A stretch of DNA of 64,000 nucleotides from the NCBI GenBank assembly GCA_947166305.1, contig CAMVDV010000011.1:1-64000 (forward strand). Reading direction: 5' to 3'. Numbering within the stretch: position 1 is the first letter of the stretch; every line of letters begins with the position of its first letter. A model generated the notes under the pieces. The model was not told the DNA's origin, did no database searches, and was given only the letters and a program-made list of their open reading frames with translations. The position numbers and the translations under genes are program-made. The stretch is from an uncultured Prevotellaceae bacterium. Its GTDB lineage: Bacteria > Bacteroidota > Bacteroidia > Bacteroidales > Bacteroidaceae. Positions 1 through 8,046 of this stretch are shown in pieces.

Positions 1-561
1 ATCCGCAGCATCGAGAACAGCGACGTCTGCATCCTCATGATAGACGCCACCCGGGGAATCGAGGCGCAGGACCTCAACATCTTCCAGGTCATACAGAAGA
101 ACCAGAAGAGCATTGTGGTGGTGGTGAACAAGTGGGACCTCGTACCCGACAAGGATACGAAGGTGATGAAAACGATGGAGGACGCCATCCGCGAGCGCAT
201 GGCTCCCTTCACCGACTTCCCTATCATCTTTGGCTCAGCCCTCACCAAGCAACGCATCTTCAAGGTGCTGGAGACGGCAAAGGATGTCTACCTGAACCGC
301 ACGCGCAAGGTGACGACACACAAGCTCAATGAGGAAATGCTGCCACTCATCGAGGCCTATCCGCCACCATCGATGAAGGGGAAATACATCAAGATTAAGT
401 ATTGCATGCAAATCCCCGACACCCGCGTGCCCTCGTTCGTTTTCTATGCCAACCTGCCGCAGTACGTCAAGGAGCCTTACAAACGCTTCCTCGAGAACAA
501 GATCCGAGAGCGATGGGACTTCTCCGGCTGCCCCATCAATGTGTTTGTGAGACAAAAATAG
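1..561 (+). CDS. der: GTPase Der (EngA), C-terminal part, cut by window edge
   Basis: Ribosome-assembly GTPase with two G domains and a C-terminal KH-like domain. The reading frame is open from base 1 and only the last 186 residues are present. They include the end of the second G domain (NKWDLVPD is the G4 NKxD motif; [10 protein letters not shown] matches the G5 region) and the KH-like domain ending in [10 protein letters not shown], a very typical Der C-terminus. The stop TAG at 559-561 shares its last G with the first base of a family B palindrome. The promoter and N-terminus lie outside the window. Confidence 0.95.
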   Translation: MRSIENSDVCILMIDATRGIEAQDLNIFQVIQKNQKSIVVVVNKWDLVPDKDTKVMKTMEDAIRERMAPFTDFPIIFGSALTKQRIFKVLETAKDVYLNRTRKVTTHKLNEEMLPLIEAYPPPSMKGKYIKIKYCMQIPDTRVPSFVFYANLPQYVKEPYKRFLENKIRERWDFSGCPINVFVRQK

Positions 562-669
562 ACCCCCTAACCCCCTTTAGGGGGAACTATGAGACACAAA
601 ATGAACAAATTCAAAATACAAGACAGTAAGGTGCTTCACTTTCTCCCCCTAAAGGGGGTCTGGGGGGTC
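561..669. repeat. Family B palindromic element, paired copy (REPIN-like)
   Basis: Left arm 561-584 (starts GACCCCCTAACCCCC, then TTTAGGGGG) and right arm 645-669 (CCCCCTAAAGGGGG, ends GGGGGGTC) are near-perfect reverse complements, and each arm is itself a hairpin (CCCCCTAAAGGGGG). The core of about 60 bases holds the start codons of the next lipoprotein gene, so the right arm encodes part of its signal peptide. The total of 109 bases equals the size of family A copy 1. Confidence 0.85.
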
Positions 670-1026
670 TTCATTTTTTTTATCCTCTCTTCCTGTTCCC
701 GTGGCGACTTCACCCATAAGGCTGCACGCCAGGCGGCCGAAGGATTCTACGCGAAGCTCGTGGCGGGCGACTACAAAGGCTTCGTCCAGGGCTATGCCGG
801 AGCAGAGCTCTTGCCCCAGGACTACCGCAGCCAGATAGAGGATGCCACGGCTCAGTTCCTCTCGAGGGACGAGATGCGGCAGCTCACCTCCGTCCGTTCC
901 ATCAGCGACAGCCTGCTCCCCGACAGCACAGCCTACGTCATGCTCCAGCTCAACTTCAGCGACAGCACAAGCGAACAAATAGAGTTGCCCCTCATCCTCA
1001 CCAGCGACGGATGGAGGATGAAGTAG
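601..1026 (+). CDS. Small lipoprotein, NTF2-like in appearance, function unknown
   Basis: Predicted exported lipoprotein of about 141 residues. A hydrophobic segment (GVFIFFILSS) is followed by the lipobox LSSC, so residue Cys would be lipidated. The mature part (AARQAAEGFYAKLVAGDY...) resembles the short DUF4878/NTF2-like lipoproteins of Bacteroidetes, but I cannot assign a family with confidence. Two in-frame ATGs (589 and 601) lie inside the family B element; 601 (MNKFKIQ) is chosen because it gives a more normal signal peptide. The segment PLKGVWGV in the n-region is encoded by the element's right arm, so the signal peptide is partly repeat-derived. Confidence 0.7.
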   Translation: MNKFKIQDSKVLHFLPLKGVWGVFIFFILSSCSRGDFTHKAARQAAEGFYAKLVAGDYKGFVQGYAGAELLPQDYRSQIEDATAQFLSRDEMRQLTSVRSISDSLLPDSTAYVMLQLNFSDSTSEQIELPLILTSDGWRMK

Positions 1027-1092
1027 AGAATAAGAAATGTAGAAAATGTGAAAATAAGAAAATGTGAAAATAAGATATTAAGAGAATAAGAA
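1025..1092. repeat. Family H AT-rich repeat, one arm
   Basis: Tandem, imperfect units of the type AGAAAATGTGAAAATAAG fill the whole gap between the lipoprotein stop and the M16 peptidase start. The same units recur at 21.2, 24.7, 25.2, 25.8 and 52.7 kb. Here only one orientation is present. Confidence 0.75.
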
Positions 1093-3912
1093 ATGAAGAA
1101 ACTAATCTGCTTTATCCTGCTTTGCCTCGGCTGGTCAATGGTCAATGTTCAATGTTCAATGGCCCAGGCACAGCAGTTGCCCCCCATCCCCCTCGACCCT
1201 GCCGTCAGGACCGGCAAGCTCGACAACGGACTCACCTACTACATCCGCCACAACGAGTGGCCCGAGAAGCGATGCGACTTTTACATCGCACAGAAAGTCG
1301 GCTCCATGCAGGAAGAAGACGACCAGCGCGGACTGGCACACTTCCTTGAACATATGTGCTTCAACGGCACCTCTCACTTCCCGGGCGACGCCCTTAAGCA
1401 ATACCTCGAACGCATCGGAGTGAAGTTCGGCGAGAATCTCAACGCCTATACCTCCTTCGATGAGACCGTATATAATATAAATAATGTAAATACAGAAACG
1501 CCCGGAGCCATCGACTCCTGCATCCTCATCCTCCACGACTGGAGCCACGACCTCCTTCTCGAAGATAAGGAAATCGACAAGGAGCGCGGCGTCATAGAGG
1601 AAGAATGGAGGATGCGACGCAGCGCACAGCTCCGCATCATCGAGAAGGCACTGCCCGTGCTCTGCAAGGACAGCAAGTATGCCCAGAGGATGCCTATCGG
1701 TACGATGGAAATCGTGAAGAACTTCCCCTACGAGACGCTCCGCAACTACTATCGCCGCTGGTATCGTCCGGACTTGCAGGCCTTGGTTATCGTGGGCGAC
1801 GTTGACGTCGATGCCGTGGAGAGCAAGCTGAAAGAGATGTTTGCCGACATCGCTCCCGCTGCAACCGACGCCGCCGTCCGCGAGATGTTCCCTGTCCCCG
1901 ACAACAAAGAGCCGCTCGTCTTCGTCGGCACGGACAAGGAATTTCCCGGCATGGAAGCAGCCATCATGTTCAAGAGCGACCCGATGCCACGCGAGATGAA
2001 AGGCACCATGGCCTACCTCGGCGTGGATTTCATCCAGGATGCCATCAGCGGTATGCTGGGCGAGCGCCTCAATGAGATAACACGCCAAGCAGATGCTCCC
2101 TTCTCGGGGGCTGGCATTGGCTTCGGCGAATACGTCGTCGCCAAGACCAAGGACGCGCTCTCCCTCAGCGTAAGCATGAAGGAGAACCGCTACACCGAAG
2201 GCATCAAGGCCGCCTACCGTGAGTTGCTGCGTGCCTCTCGAAGCGGCTTCACCGAAAGCGAGTACCAGCGTTTCAAGGATGAATACCTTTCCCAAATCGA
2301 CGCAGCCTACGAGGCTCGCGACAAACGGACGAACACTTCCCTCGTCAACGCCTGCGTCCGCCACTTCATCGACAACGAACCTGCCCCAGGCATCGAGTGG
2401 ATTCACCAGACAATGCACATGCTTGTGCCCAACATCCCACTGGAAGCCATCAATCAGGCCGTGGCAAACCTGCCGCAAGAGAACCGCGCCATCCTCGTCA
2501 TGATGCCCGAGAAGGAAGGTCTCGCCGTGCCCTCGGAGCAGGAACTCCTCGCGGCTATGGCAGAAGTCGATGCCGAGGACATCGCAGCCTTCACCGAAGA
2601 GGTCAGCAACGAACCGCTTGTGCCTGAGCTGAAGAGCAAGGTGAAGGTCAAAAAGATAACCGACGATATCTATAACTCCAAGCTCATCACGCTCTCAAAC
2701 GGCATGAAGATTCATGTCAAGCAGACCGATTACAGCCCCAACCGCATCAACTTCCATGCAACCTCTTGGGGCGGCAACAGCCTCTACAGCGATGACGAGT
2801 TCATCAACACGAACAACGTCGGCCTGGTCCGTCAGGGAGGCTGGGGCAATTTCTCGGCCGTGGAGCTGCAGAAAAAGCTGGCCGGCATCCAGGCCAATGC
2901 ATCGCCCAGCGTCGGCACCCGCACCGAAACCATCGAGGGCAGCTGCGTGAAGAAGGACTTGGAGACGATGCTTCAGCTCATCTACCTTAGCTTCACCTCG
3001 CCACGGCGCGACGATGATGCCTTCACCTCGCAGATGGAGCGCACACGCAACGCTCTGAAGAACCAGGAGCTCAATCCGCAGACCACCTTCGCCGACAGCA
3101 TCGTCAGCGTTGTATATAATAATAATGTGCGGGCAAAGCGCTTGAAGGAAGCCGACCTCGACCGCATCAACTACGACCGACTGCTTGAAATCTACCGCGA
3201 ACGCTTTGCCAATGCCGGCGACTTCGAGTTCTATCTCGTGGGTGACGTCAGTGCCGATTCGGTGGCACCGCTACTGGCTAAGTACCTCGGCGCATTGCCT
3301 ACGAAGGGCAAGAAGGAGAAGTACAAGGTCATCAACCAGCGCATGACGAAGGGCGAGCGCGAGTGTTATTTCACTAAGGAGCAGGACACTCCGAACTCGC
3401 TGAACGTCTTTCTCTATCATGCCCCGATGAAGGAGACCCTCAGGAACGATATCCTTGTCGATATGCTCCAGCAGGCTATGACGATGCTCTACACGGAAAC
3501 CGTGCGAGAGGACGAGGGCGGAGCCTATGGCGTGCCAGTCGGCGGATACATCAGCGACTATCCTGAGGAGATTGCGCAGATGCAGATTATCCTTCCCACT
3601 GCGCCTGAGAAGCGCGAAGCCATGACGTCTGTCGTCAAGAACGGCATCCAAGAGATGATGGAGAAAGGGCCTTCTGAGGAAAACCTCGCCAAAATTAAGG
3701 AGTACATGCTGCGCTCTCACCAGGAGAACCTCAAGGACAACGGCTACTGGATGAACAGCCTTGTCTCCAAGACGCGCTACGATCAGGAGTTCGTGGAAGG
3801 CTATGAGGAGTGCGTAGGCAGTGTCTCCGTGGAGGACATCCGTGGCGTGGCAAGGCAAATCTTCGGCTCAGGCAACCGCCTCGTCGTAGGCATGGACACG
3901 CCGACCAAGTGA
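1093..3912 (+). CDS. M16 family zinc metallopeptidase, secreted/periplasmic
   Basis: Predicted periplasmic metallopeptidase of 939 residues with two M16 (pitrilysin-like) halves. The inverted zinc motif HxxEH is HFLEH at residues 83-87 and the third ligand lies in the downstream ERGVIEEEW helix. The second half (from about residue 530) lacks the motif, as is normal in this family. The N-terminus is a signal peptide (MKKLICFILLCLG...AQA). Its residues 14-23 (WSMVNVQCSM) are encoded by a family I repeat (TCAATGGTCAATG type); the same kind of repeat encodes the signal-peptide tail of the unrelated GH32 enzyme. The stop TGA lies 6 bases before a family A element. Confidence 0.92.
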   Translation: MKKLICFILLCLGWSMVNVQCSMAQAQQLPPIPLDPAVRTGKLDNGLTYYIRHNEWPEKRCDFYIAQKVGSMQEEDDQRGLAHFLEHMCFNGTSHFPGDALKQYLERIGVKFGENLNAYTSFDETVYNINNVNTETPGAIDSCILILHDWSHDLLLEDKEIDKERGVIEEEWRMRRSAQLRIIEKALPVLCKDSKYAQRMPIGTMEIVKNFPYETLRNYYRRWYRPDLQALVIVGDVDVDAVESKLKEMFADIAPAATDAAVREMFPVPDNKEPLVFVGTDKEFPGMEAAIMFKSDPMPREMKGTMAYLGVDFIQDAISGMLGERLNEITRQADAPFSGAGIGFGEYVVAKTKDALSLSVSMKENRYTEGIKAAYRELLRASRSGFTESEYQRFKDEYLSQIDAAYEARDKRTNTSLVNACVRHFIDNEPAPGIEWIHQTMHMLVPNIPLEAINQAVANLPQENRAILVMMPEKEGLAVPSEQELLAAMAEVDAEDIAAFTEEVSNEPLVPELKSKVKVKKITDDIYNSKLITLSNGMKIHVKQTDYSPNRINFHATSWGGNSLYSDDEFINTNNVGLVRQGGWGNFSAVELQKKLAGIQANASPSVGTRTETIEGSCVKKDLETMLQLIYLSFTSPRRDDDAFTSQMERTRNALKNQELNPQTTFADSIVSVVYNNNVRAKRLKEADLDRINYDRLLEIYRERFANAGDFEFYLVGDVSADSVAPLLAKYLGALPTKGKKEKYKVINQRMTKGERECYFTKEQDTPNSLNVFLYHAPMKETLRNDILVDMLQQAMTMLYTETVREDEGGAYGVPVGGYISDYPEEIAQMQIILPTAPEKREAMTSVVKNGIQEMMEKGPSEENLAKIKEYMLRSHQENLKDNGYWMNSLVSKTRYDQEFVEGYEECVGSVSVEDIRGVARQIFGSGNRLVVGMDTPTK
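1133..1164. repeat. Family I repeat (GGTCAATGTTCAATG type) inside a signal peptide
   Basis: Four short units of GGTCAATG/TTCAATG in tandem. They fall within codons 14-24 of the M16 peptidase and encode WSMVNVQCSM. Other copies lie at 33403-33438 and 58521-58655. Confidence 0.75.
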
Positions 3913-3918
3913 AAATAA

Positions 3919-4027
3919 GCCCCCTCCCCGCTCCCCCTTTGGGGGAGTGCTGCAAAGCTGCTGAAAAGGGAGTCGGAGAGGGCAACGAGAATGAAGCACT
4001 CCCCCAAAGGGGGAGCGGGGAGGGGGC
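3919..4027. repeat. Family A palindromic element, copy 1 (REPIN-like)
   Basis: Two perfect 33-base inverted arms, 3919-3951 and 3995-4027, beginning GCCCCCTCCCCGCTCCCCC; each arm contains the hairpin CTCCCCCTTTGGGGGAG. The core is 43 bases and the total 109. It fills most of the gap between the M16 peptidase stop and mlaE. An in-frame ATG at 3991 inside the element could lengthen MlaE by 18 residues. The hairpins may also stop transcription, but there is no T-run. Confidence 0.93.
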
Positions 4028-4044
4028 GATTAAATAACAAGAAA

Positions 4045-4788
4045 ATGTTTGTAACGAAATGGTTGGCCACCTTTGGCCGATACCTGCAATTGATGGGCAG
4101 GGTGCTGAGCCTGCCGGAGAGATGGCGTATGTTCATGCGGCAATATGTCCGCGAGATGGGTTCGCTTGGTGTGGACTCCATCGGCATCGTACTGCTCATC
4201 AGTTTCTTCATCGGTGCGGTTATCTGCATCCAGATTAAGCTTAACATCCAAAGTGCGTGGATGCCTGCCTTCACGACGGGCTATGTGACGCGTGAGATCA
4301 TGCTGCTGGAGTTCTCGTCGAGCATCATGTGCCTCATCCTGGCGGGCAAGGTGGGCTCGAACATTGCTTCGGAGATAGGCACGATGCGTGTGACGCAGCA
4401 GATTGATGCCTTGGAGATTATGGGAGTGAACTCGGCCTCCTTCCTGATTCTGCCTAAGGTGCTGGGCATGATGACGATGATTCCGTTCCTCGTCGTGTTC
4501 AGTATCGTTGCAGGCTTTGTGGGTGCGTATGCCACATCCATTGCCGGCATCATCACACCCGACGACCTCACGTTGGGATTGCTGCACGACTTCACGCCGT
4601 GGTTCATTTTTGCCAGCATCATCAAGAGCACGGTCTTTGCCTTCATCATCAGCAGTGTGTCGTCCTACCACGGCTACACGGTGGAGGGAGGCAGTTTCGA
4701 TGTGGGCAAAGCCAGCACCAATGCCGTCGTGTCGAGCAGCATGTTGATTCTCTTCTCCGACATTTTCCTGACGAGCCTATTAGCATAA
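4045..4788 (+). CDS. mlaE: MlaE-type ABC transporter permease
   Basis: Inner-membrane permease (247 residues) of the Mla/MCE phospholipid transport system that maintains outer-membrane lipid asymmetry. It shows the MlaE signature region (FFIGAVICIQIKLNI...; EIGTMRVTQQIDALEIMGV) and about five hydrophobic segments. The ATG at 4045 (MFVTKWLATFG) gives the normal family length; the frame is open upstream to an ATG at 3991 inside a family A element, which would add a repeat-encoded N-terminus. It is followed by its ATPase mlaF. The MCE-domain partner (mlaD) is not in the window. Confidence 0.9.
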   Translation: MFVTKWLATFGRYLQLMGRVLSLPERWRMFMRQYVREMGSLGVDSIGIVLLISFFIGAVICIQIKLNIQSAWMPAFTTGYVTREIMLLEFSSSIMCLILAGKVGSNIASEIGTMRVTQQIDALEIMGVNSASFLILPKVLGMMTMIPFLVVFSIVAGFVGAYATSIAGIITPDDLTLGLLHDFTPWFIFASIIKSTVFAFIISSVSSYHGYTVEGGSFDVGKASTNAVVSSSMLILFSDIFLTSLLA

Positions 4789-4790
4789 GA

Positions 4791-4813
4791 GACCCCCTAA
4801 CCCCCTTTAGGGG
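4791..4813. repeat. Family B palindrome, single arm
   Basis: GACCCCCTAACCCCC followed by TTTAGGGG, two bases after the mlaE stop. It is a solitary copy of the arm seen at 561-584. Its hairpin could act as a weak transcription or mRNA end between mlaE and mlaF. Confidence 0.8.
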
Positions 4814-4854
4814 AATAAAAAGGAAATGGTAAATGATTAAATGGTAAATGCAAG

Positions 4855-5622
4855 GTGATTGAAGTACAGCATCTATACAAGCGGTTTGACGTGCGTGACG
4901 TGTTGATGGACATCAACATGACGTTCCGCGACGGGCAGACGAACCTCATCATCGGGCAGTCGGGCTCGGGCAAGACGGTGCTCATGAAGAACATCGTGGG
5001 CCTGTTCACCCCGACGCGCGGCAAGATACTCTACGACGGTCGGGACTTCGTGCAGATGACCAAGCGCGAGCGGGTCATGCTTCGCCGCGAGATGGGCATG
5101 ATCTTCCAGAGCGCAGCCCTCTTCGACTCCATGACAGTCCTGGAGAATGTCATGTTCCCCCTCGATATGTTCTCCGACATGAACTATGCCGACCGCACCA
5201 AGAGGGCACGCTTCTGCCTGGAGAGGGTCAACCTGAAAGGGGCGGAGGAGAAGATGCCGGGCGAGATAAGCGGCGGCATGCAGAAGCGTGTGGCCATTGC
5301 CCGAGCCATCGCACTCAACCCGAAGTACCTCTTCTGCGACGAGCCTAACTCCGGTCTCGACCCTAAGACAAGCCTCGTCATCGACGAGCTTATCAGCGGC
5401 ATCACGCACGAATACGGCATGACGACCATCATCAATACGCACGACATGAACTCCGTGCTGGGCATCGGCGAGAGCATTCTCTTCATCTGCGACGGGCACA
5501 AAGAGTGGGAAGGCTCCAAGGATGAGATCATGACCTCCACCAATGAGAAGCTCAACTCCTTCATCTTTGCCAGCGACCTGCTGCGGAAGGTGAAGGAAGA
5601 ACAGTTGAGTGGAAAGAACTAA
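4855..5622 (+). CDS. mlaF: MlaF-type ABC transporter ATP-binding protein
   Basis: ATPase (255 residues) energising the MlaE permease for phospholipid movement. Walker A is GQSGSGKT (residues 34-41), the signature is SGGMQKR, and Walker B is [13 protein letters not shown]. The C-terminal tail ([16 protein letters not shown]) is typical of MlaF. The start is a GTG at 4855; the ATG at 4848 is out of frame. It forms an operon with mlaE upstream and probably lptB 14 bases downstream. Confidence 0.92.
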   Translation: MIEVQHLYKRFDVRDVLMDINMTFRDGQTNLIIGQSGSGKTVLMKNIVGLFTPTRGKILYDGRDFVQMTKRERVMLRREMGMIFQSAALFDSMTVLENVMFPLDMFSDMNYADRTKRARFCLERVNLKGAEEKMPGEISGGMQKRVAIARAIALNPKYLFCDEPNSGLDPKTSLVIDELISGITHEYGMTTIINTHDMNSVLGIGESILFICDGHKEWEGSKDEIMTSTNEKLNSFIFASDLLRKVKEEQLSGKN

Positions 5623-5636
5623 GAGGAGAAAAAAAC

Positions 5637-6428
5637 ATGGAAGAACAACAAAGATTGCAGCTCCGCAGTGAGGGACTCGTGAAAATCTACGGCAAGCGCA
5701 CCGTCGTGAACAACGTCAGCTTCGATGTCCGTCAAGGTGAAATCGTTGGACTGCTCGGGCCTAACGGCGCGGGCAAGACCACGTCGTTCTACATGACCAC
5801 CGGTCTGGTCCTTCCCAACGCAGGCCACATCTTCCTGGGCAACGAGGAAATCACCAATCTGCCCGTCTATCAGCGCGCACGCCGTGGCATTGGCTACCTG
5901 GCGCAAGAGGCCAGCGTGTTCCGCAAAATGAGTGTGGAGGACAATATCGCCAGCGTGCTGGAGATGACCAGTTTGCCCCGCGACTACCAGAAAGAGAAGC
6001 TCGAGAGCCTCATCAAGGAGTTCCATCTCGAAAAGGTGAGGAAGAACATCGGCGACCGCTTGAGCGGCGGCGAAAGGCGACGCACCGAAATAGCCCGATG
6101 CCTGGCCATCGACCCCAAGTTCATCATGCTCGACGAGCCATTCGCAGGCGTCGATCCCATAGCCGTGGAGGACATCCAGTACATCGTCTGGAAACTCAAG
6201 CAGAGGAACATCGGCGTGCTCATCACGGACCACAACGTTGAGGAGACACTCTGCATCACCGACCGCGCCTACCTGCTCTTCGAGGGACAGATCCTCTTTC
6301 ATGGCACGCCGCAGGAGCTGAGCGTCAACCCCGTCGTCCTCGACAAGTACCTCACCCACAGCTTTGTGCTCCGCTACAAGGACTTCCAGCACATGGAGCA
6401 ACAGCGTGCCACTTCTGCCGCCGGCTGA
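5637..6428 (+). CDS. lptB: LPS export ABC transporter ATP-binding protein LptB
   Basis: Cytoplasmic ATPase (263 residues) of the LptB2FG complex, which extracts lipopolysaccharide from the inner membrane. Walker A is GPNGAGKTT (41-49), the signature LSGGERRR, Walker [14 protein letters not shown], and the H-loop is in [11 protein letters not shown]. The clear Shine-Dalgarno AAGAGGAG just before the ATG is unusual for this phylum and supports the start. lptE, another Lpt component, lies at 42 kb on the other strand. Confidence 0.95.
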   Translation: MEEQQRLQLRSEGLVKIYGKRTVVNNVSFDVRQGEIVGLLGPNGAGKTTSFYMTTGLVLPNAGHIFLGNEEITNLPVYQRARRGIGYLAQEASVFRKMSVEDNIASVLEMTSLPRDYQKEKLESLIKEFHLEKVRKNIGDRLSGGERRRTEIARCLAIDPKFIMLDEPFAGVDPIAVEDIQYIVWKLKQRNIGVLITDHNVEETLCITDRAYLLFEGQILFHGTPQELSVNPVVLDKYLTHSFVLRYKDFQHMEQQRATSAAG

Positions 6429-6463
6429 CGCGATGGTTGCCGCCACCCCAGTCCATAGCCCCA

Positions 6464-6550
6464 GAAACCCTGTAGGGTTATCATTGCACGGTCATGATGC
6501 TGCAATTGCATGGTCATGATGTTGCAATTGCATGGTCATGATGCTGCAAA
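6464..6550. repeat. Family F repeat, copy 1
   Basis: A small hairpin AACCCTGTAGGGTT (6467-6480) is followed by three units of the type TGCAATTGCATGGTCATGA. The same layout, one AACCCT..AGGGTT hairpin plus three palindromic units, recurs at 27.4, 44.5 and 62.1 kb, always between genes. Confidence 0.85.
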
Positions 6551-6658
6551 GAACGCGGCAGGCGGCGTTGAGGCGCCCCGAACGCCCCTGTCGCTCCCGC
6601 ACCAGCCCCCGCCATCGCTCAAGGGCTTCTTTTTTTAGCTTTTTAACTTTTCAATCTT

Positions 6659-6700
6659 TTGTCGTCATAACGTTATAACGAGATTACGTCATAACGCAAA
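6659..6700. repeat. Family L repeat (CGTTATGACGT type), copy 1
   Basis: CGTCATAACGTTATAACG followed by ACGTCATAACG: short palindromic units also found at 24281-24340 and 26420-26462. Confidence 0.6.
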
Positions 6701-6715
6701 TGAAATTTCTTCCGC

Positions 6716-6840
6716 TTTTCTTTTTGTATTTCTCTCGCTTTTTCGTACCTTGACTTCGTCGAGCTACTTCTGCGCTCGGAAATAAAAAATAAAAACTTCG
6801 TGTTTTCTTTTTGTATTTCTCTCGCTTTTTCGTACCTTTG
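6716..6840 (+). promoter_or_regulatory. Duplicated promoter region (family M) for the phosphatase-like gene
   Basis: A 36-base direct repeat (6716-6751 and 6803-6838, ending TTTTTCGTACCTT) surrounds about 51 bases holding a GAGC..GCTC hairpin and an A-rich tract. The downstream copy is a full Bacteroidetes promoter: TTTG 6810-6813, 19 bases, TACCTTTG 6833-6840. The upstream copy has TACCTTG instead. A similar arrangement precedes the GH106 gene (49391-49505). Confidence 0.75.
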
Positions 6841-6865
6841 CGGCGCAAACGTAAACCATAATGCT

Positions 6866-7936
6866 ATGAAACGATTCTTCACCATCCTTTTCGTGTTGCT
6901 GCCCATGACGCTCCTTGCCAAGGGCGACGACGACCCCCGACTCGTCATCATCACCATCGACGGACTGCGCTGGCAAGAGGTCTTTGCCGGTGCCGACGAG
7001 GGCCTCATCAACAAACAGCAGGGCGTGCGCAACGTCGACGAACTCCGCGAGGCTTACTGGAGGCCGACACCCGTGCAGCGACGAGGCGTCCTTATGCCGT
7101 TCGTCTGGAACACCGTGGCCAGGCAAGGCGTCCTCTACGGCAACAGAAACCTCGGCAGTGTGATGCAACTGGCCAACAAGACCAACATCTCCTACCCAGG
7201 CTATTCCGAGATGATGACCGGCATGGTGGACGACAACATCAAGGGTAACGACCCCGTGCCCAACCCTCATGCCAATGTCCTCGAGGCTGCCAACCACGAC
7301 CTCCGCTACAAAGGCTCCGTCGTGATGTACGGCTCCTGGAAATCCACACGCTTCGCCATCCACAACGAGCAGGCTGGCATCCCCGCAAGCGTCAGCTACG
7401 AACCGCCCGTCGCCAAGGAAAAGACACCGCAGCTAAAGCTCGTCGAGCGGATGCTCCAAGGCATGCCACGCTATTGGCGCAGCGAACACTTCGACGCCTT
7501 CACCTACGCCTACGCCCTCGAAACGCTCCTCGCCGACCTCCCCAAGGTCATGTGGATCTCATTCGGCGACTGCGACGAGTGGGCACACGCACGTAAGTAC
7601 GACTTATACCTCGATGCTGCCAACGCCACCGACGCCTTCATCCGCGACATCTACGAAGCACTCGAGGCCGACAAGTTCTACAAAGGCAAGACCACCTACC
7701 TCGTCACCTGCGACCACGGCCGAGGCTCCGACGGCGAATGGACCAACCATGGCAGCACCACCCAAGGTTCCGAGGCCACATGGCTCATGCTCTGGGGAAA
7801 AGGCATCAAGCCTCAGGGAGAAAACACACACGGCGGTCCCTTCTACACGAAACAGGTTGCCGCCACCATCGCCCGTATCCTTGACCTCGAATTCACACCC
7901 GACGACGGCGCACAGCTACAGCCCATCGGTATGTAA
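6866..7936 (+). CDS. Alkaline phosphatase superfamily protein (phosphodiesterase-like), exported
   Basis: Predicted exported metal-dependent hydrolase of 356 residues. The signal peptide is MKRFFTILFVLLPMTLLA. The metal and nucleophile region is VIITIDGLRWQEVFAGAD near the N-terminus, and the C-terminal metal site is TCDHGRG...WTNHG. This places it in the alkaline phosphatase/type I phosphodiesterase superfamily; the substrate is unknown. The frame is open to an ATG at 6800, but the promoter at 6810-6840 lies downstream of that ATG, so the start at 6866 is correct. Confidence 0.85.
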   Translation: MKRFFTILFVLLPMTLLAKGDDDPRLVIITIDGLRWQEVFAGADEGLINKQQGVRNVDELREAYWRPTPVQRRGVLMPFVWNTVARQGVLYGNRNLGSVMQLANKTNISYPGYSEMMTGMVDDNIKGNDPVPNPHANVLEAANHDLRYKGSVVMYGSWKSTRFAIHNEQAGIPASVSYEPPVAKEKTPQLKLVERMLQGMPRYWRSEHFDAFTYAYALETLLADLPKVMWISFGDCDEWAHARKYDLYLDAANATDAFIRDIYEALEADKFYKGKTTYLVTCDHGRGSDGEWTNHGSTTQGSEATWLMLWGKGIKPQGENTHGGPFYTKQVAATIARILDLEFTPDDGAQLQPIGM

Positions 7937-7970
7937 ATAACACAATTGCAAATAAATTGTAAACAGTAAA

Positions 7971-8001
7971 TTGGTAAATTCCAAATTTCTTCGTACCTTT
8001 G
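7971..8001 (+). promoter_or_regulatory. Promoter of tig
   Basis: TTGG (7971-7974), 19 bases, TACCTTTG (7994-8001); 45 bases before the tig start. Confidence 0.75.
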
Positions 8002-8046
8002 CACCCGCTTTAGAAGAAATGACCATAAACCAAACAAATAATTCTG

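Noticed and set aside
1156..2478. Long ORF on the minus strand opposite the M16 peptidase (440 codons)
   Set aside because: Mirror frame of a well-supported gene; composition rich in Val/Asp/His with no domain. Likewise the long antisense frames opposite recQ, the TonB gene, lpdA, gcvPB, rhaB, rhaA, rhaT, argF', GH106 and the POT gene.
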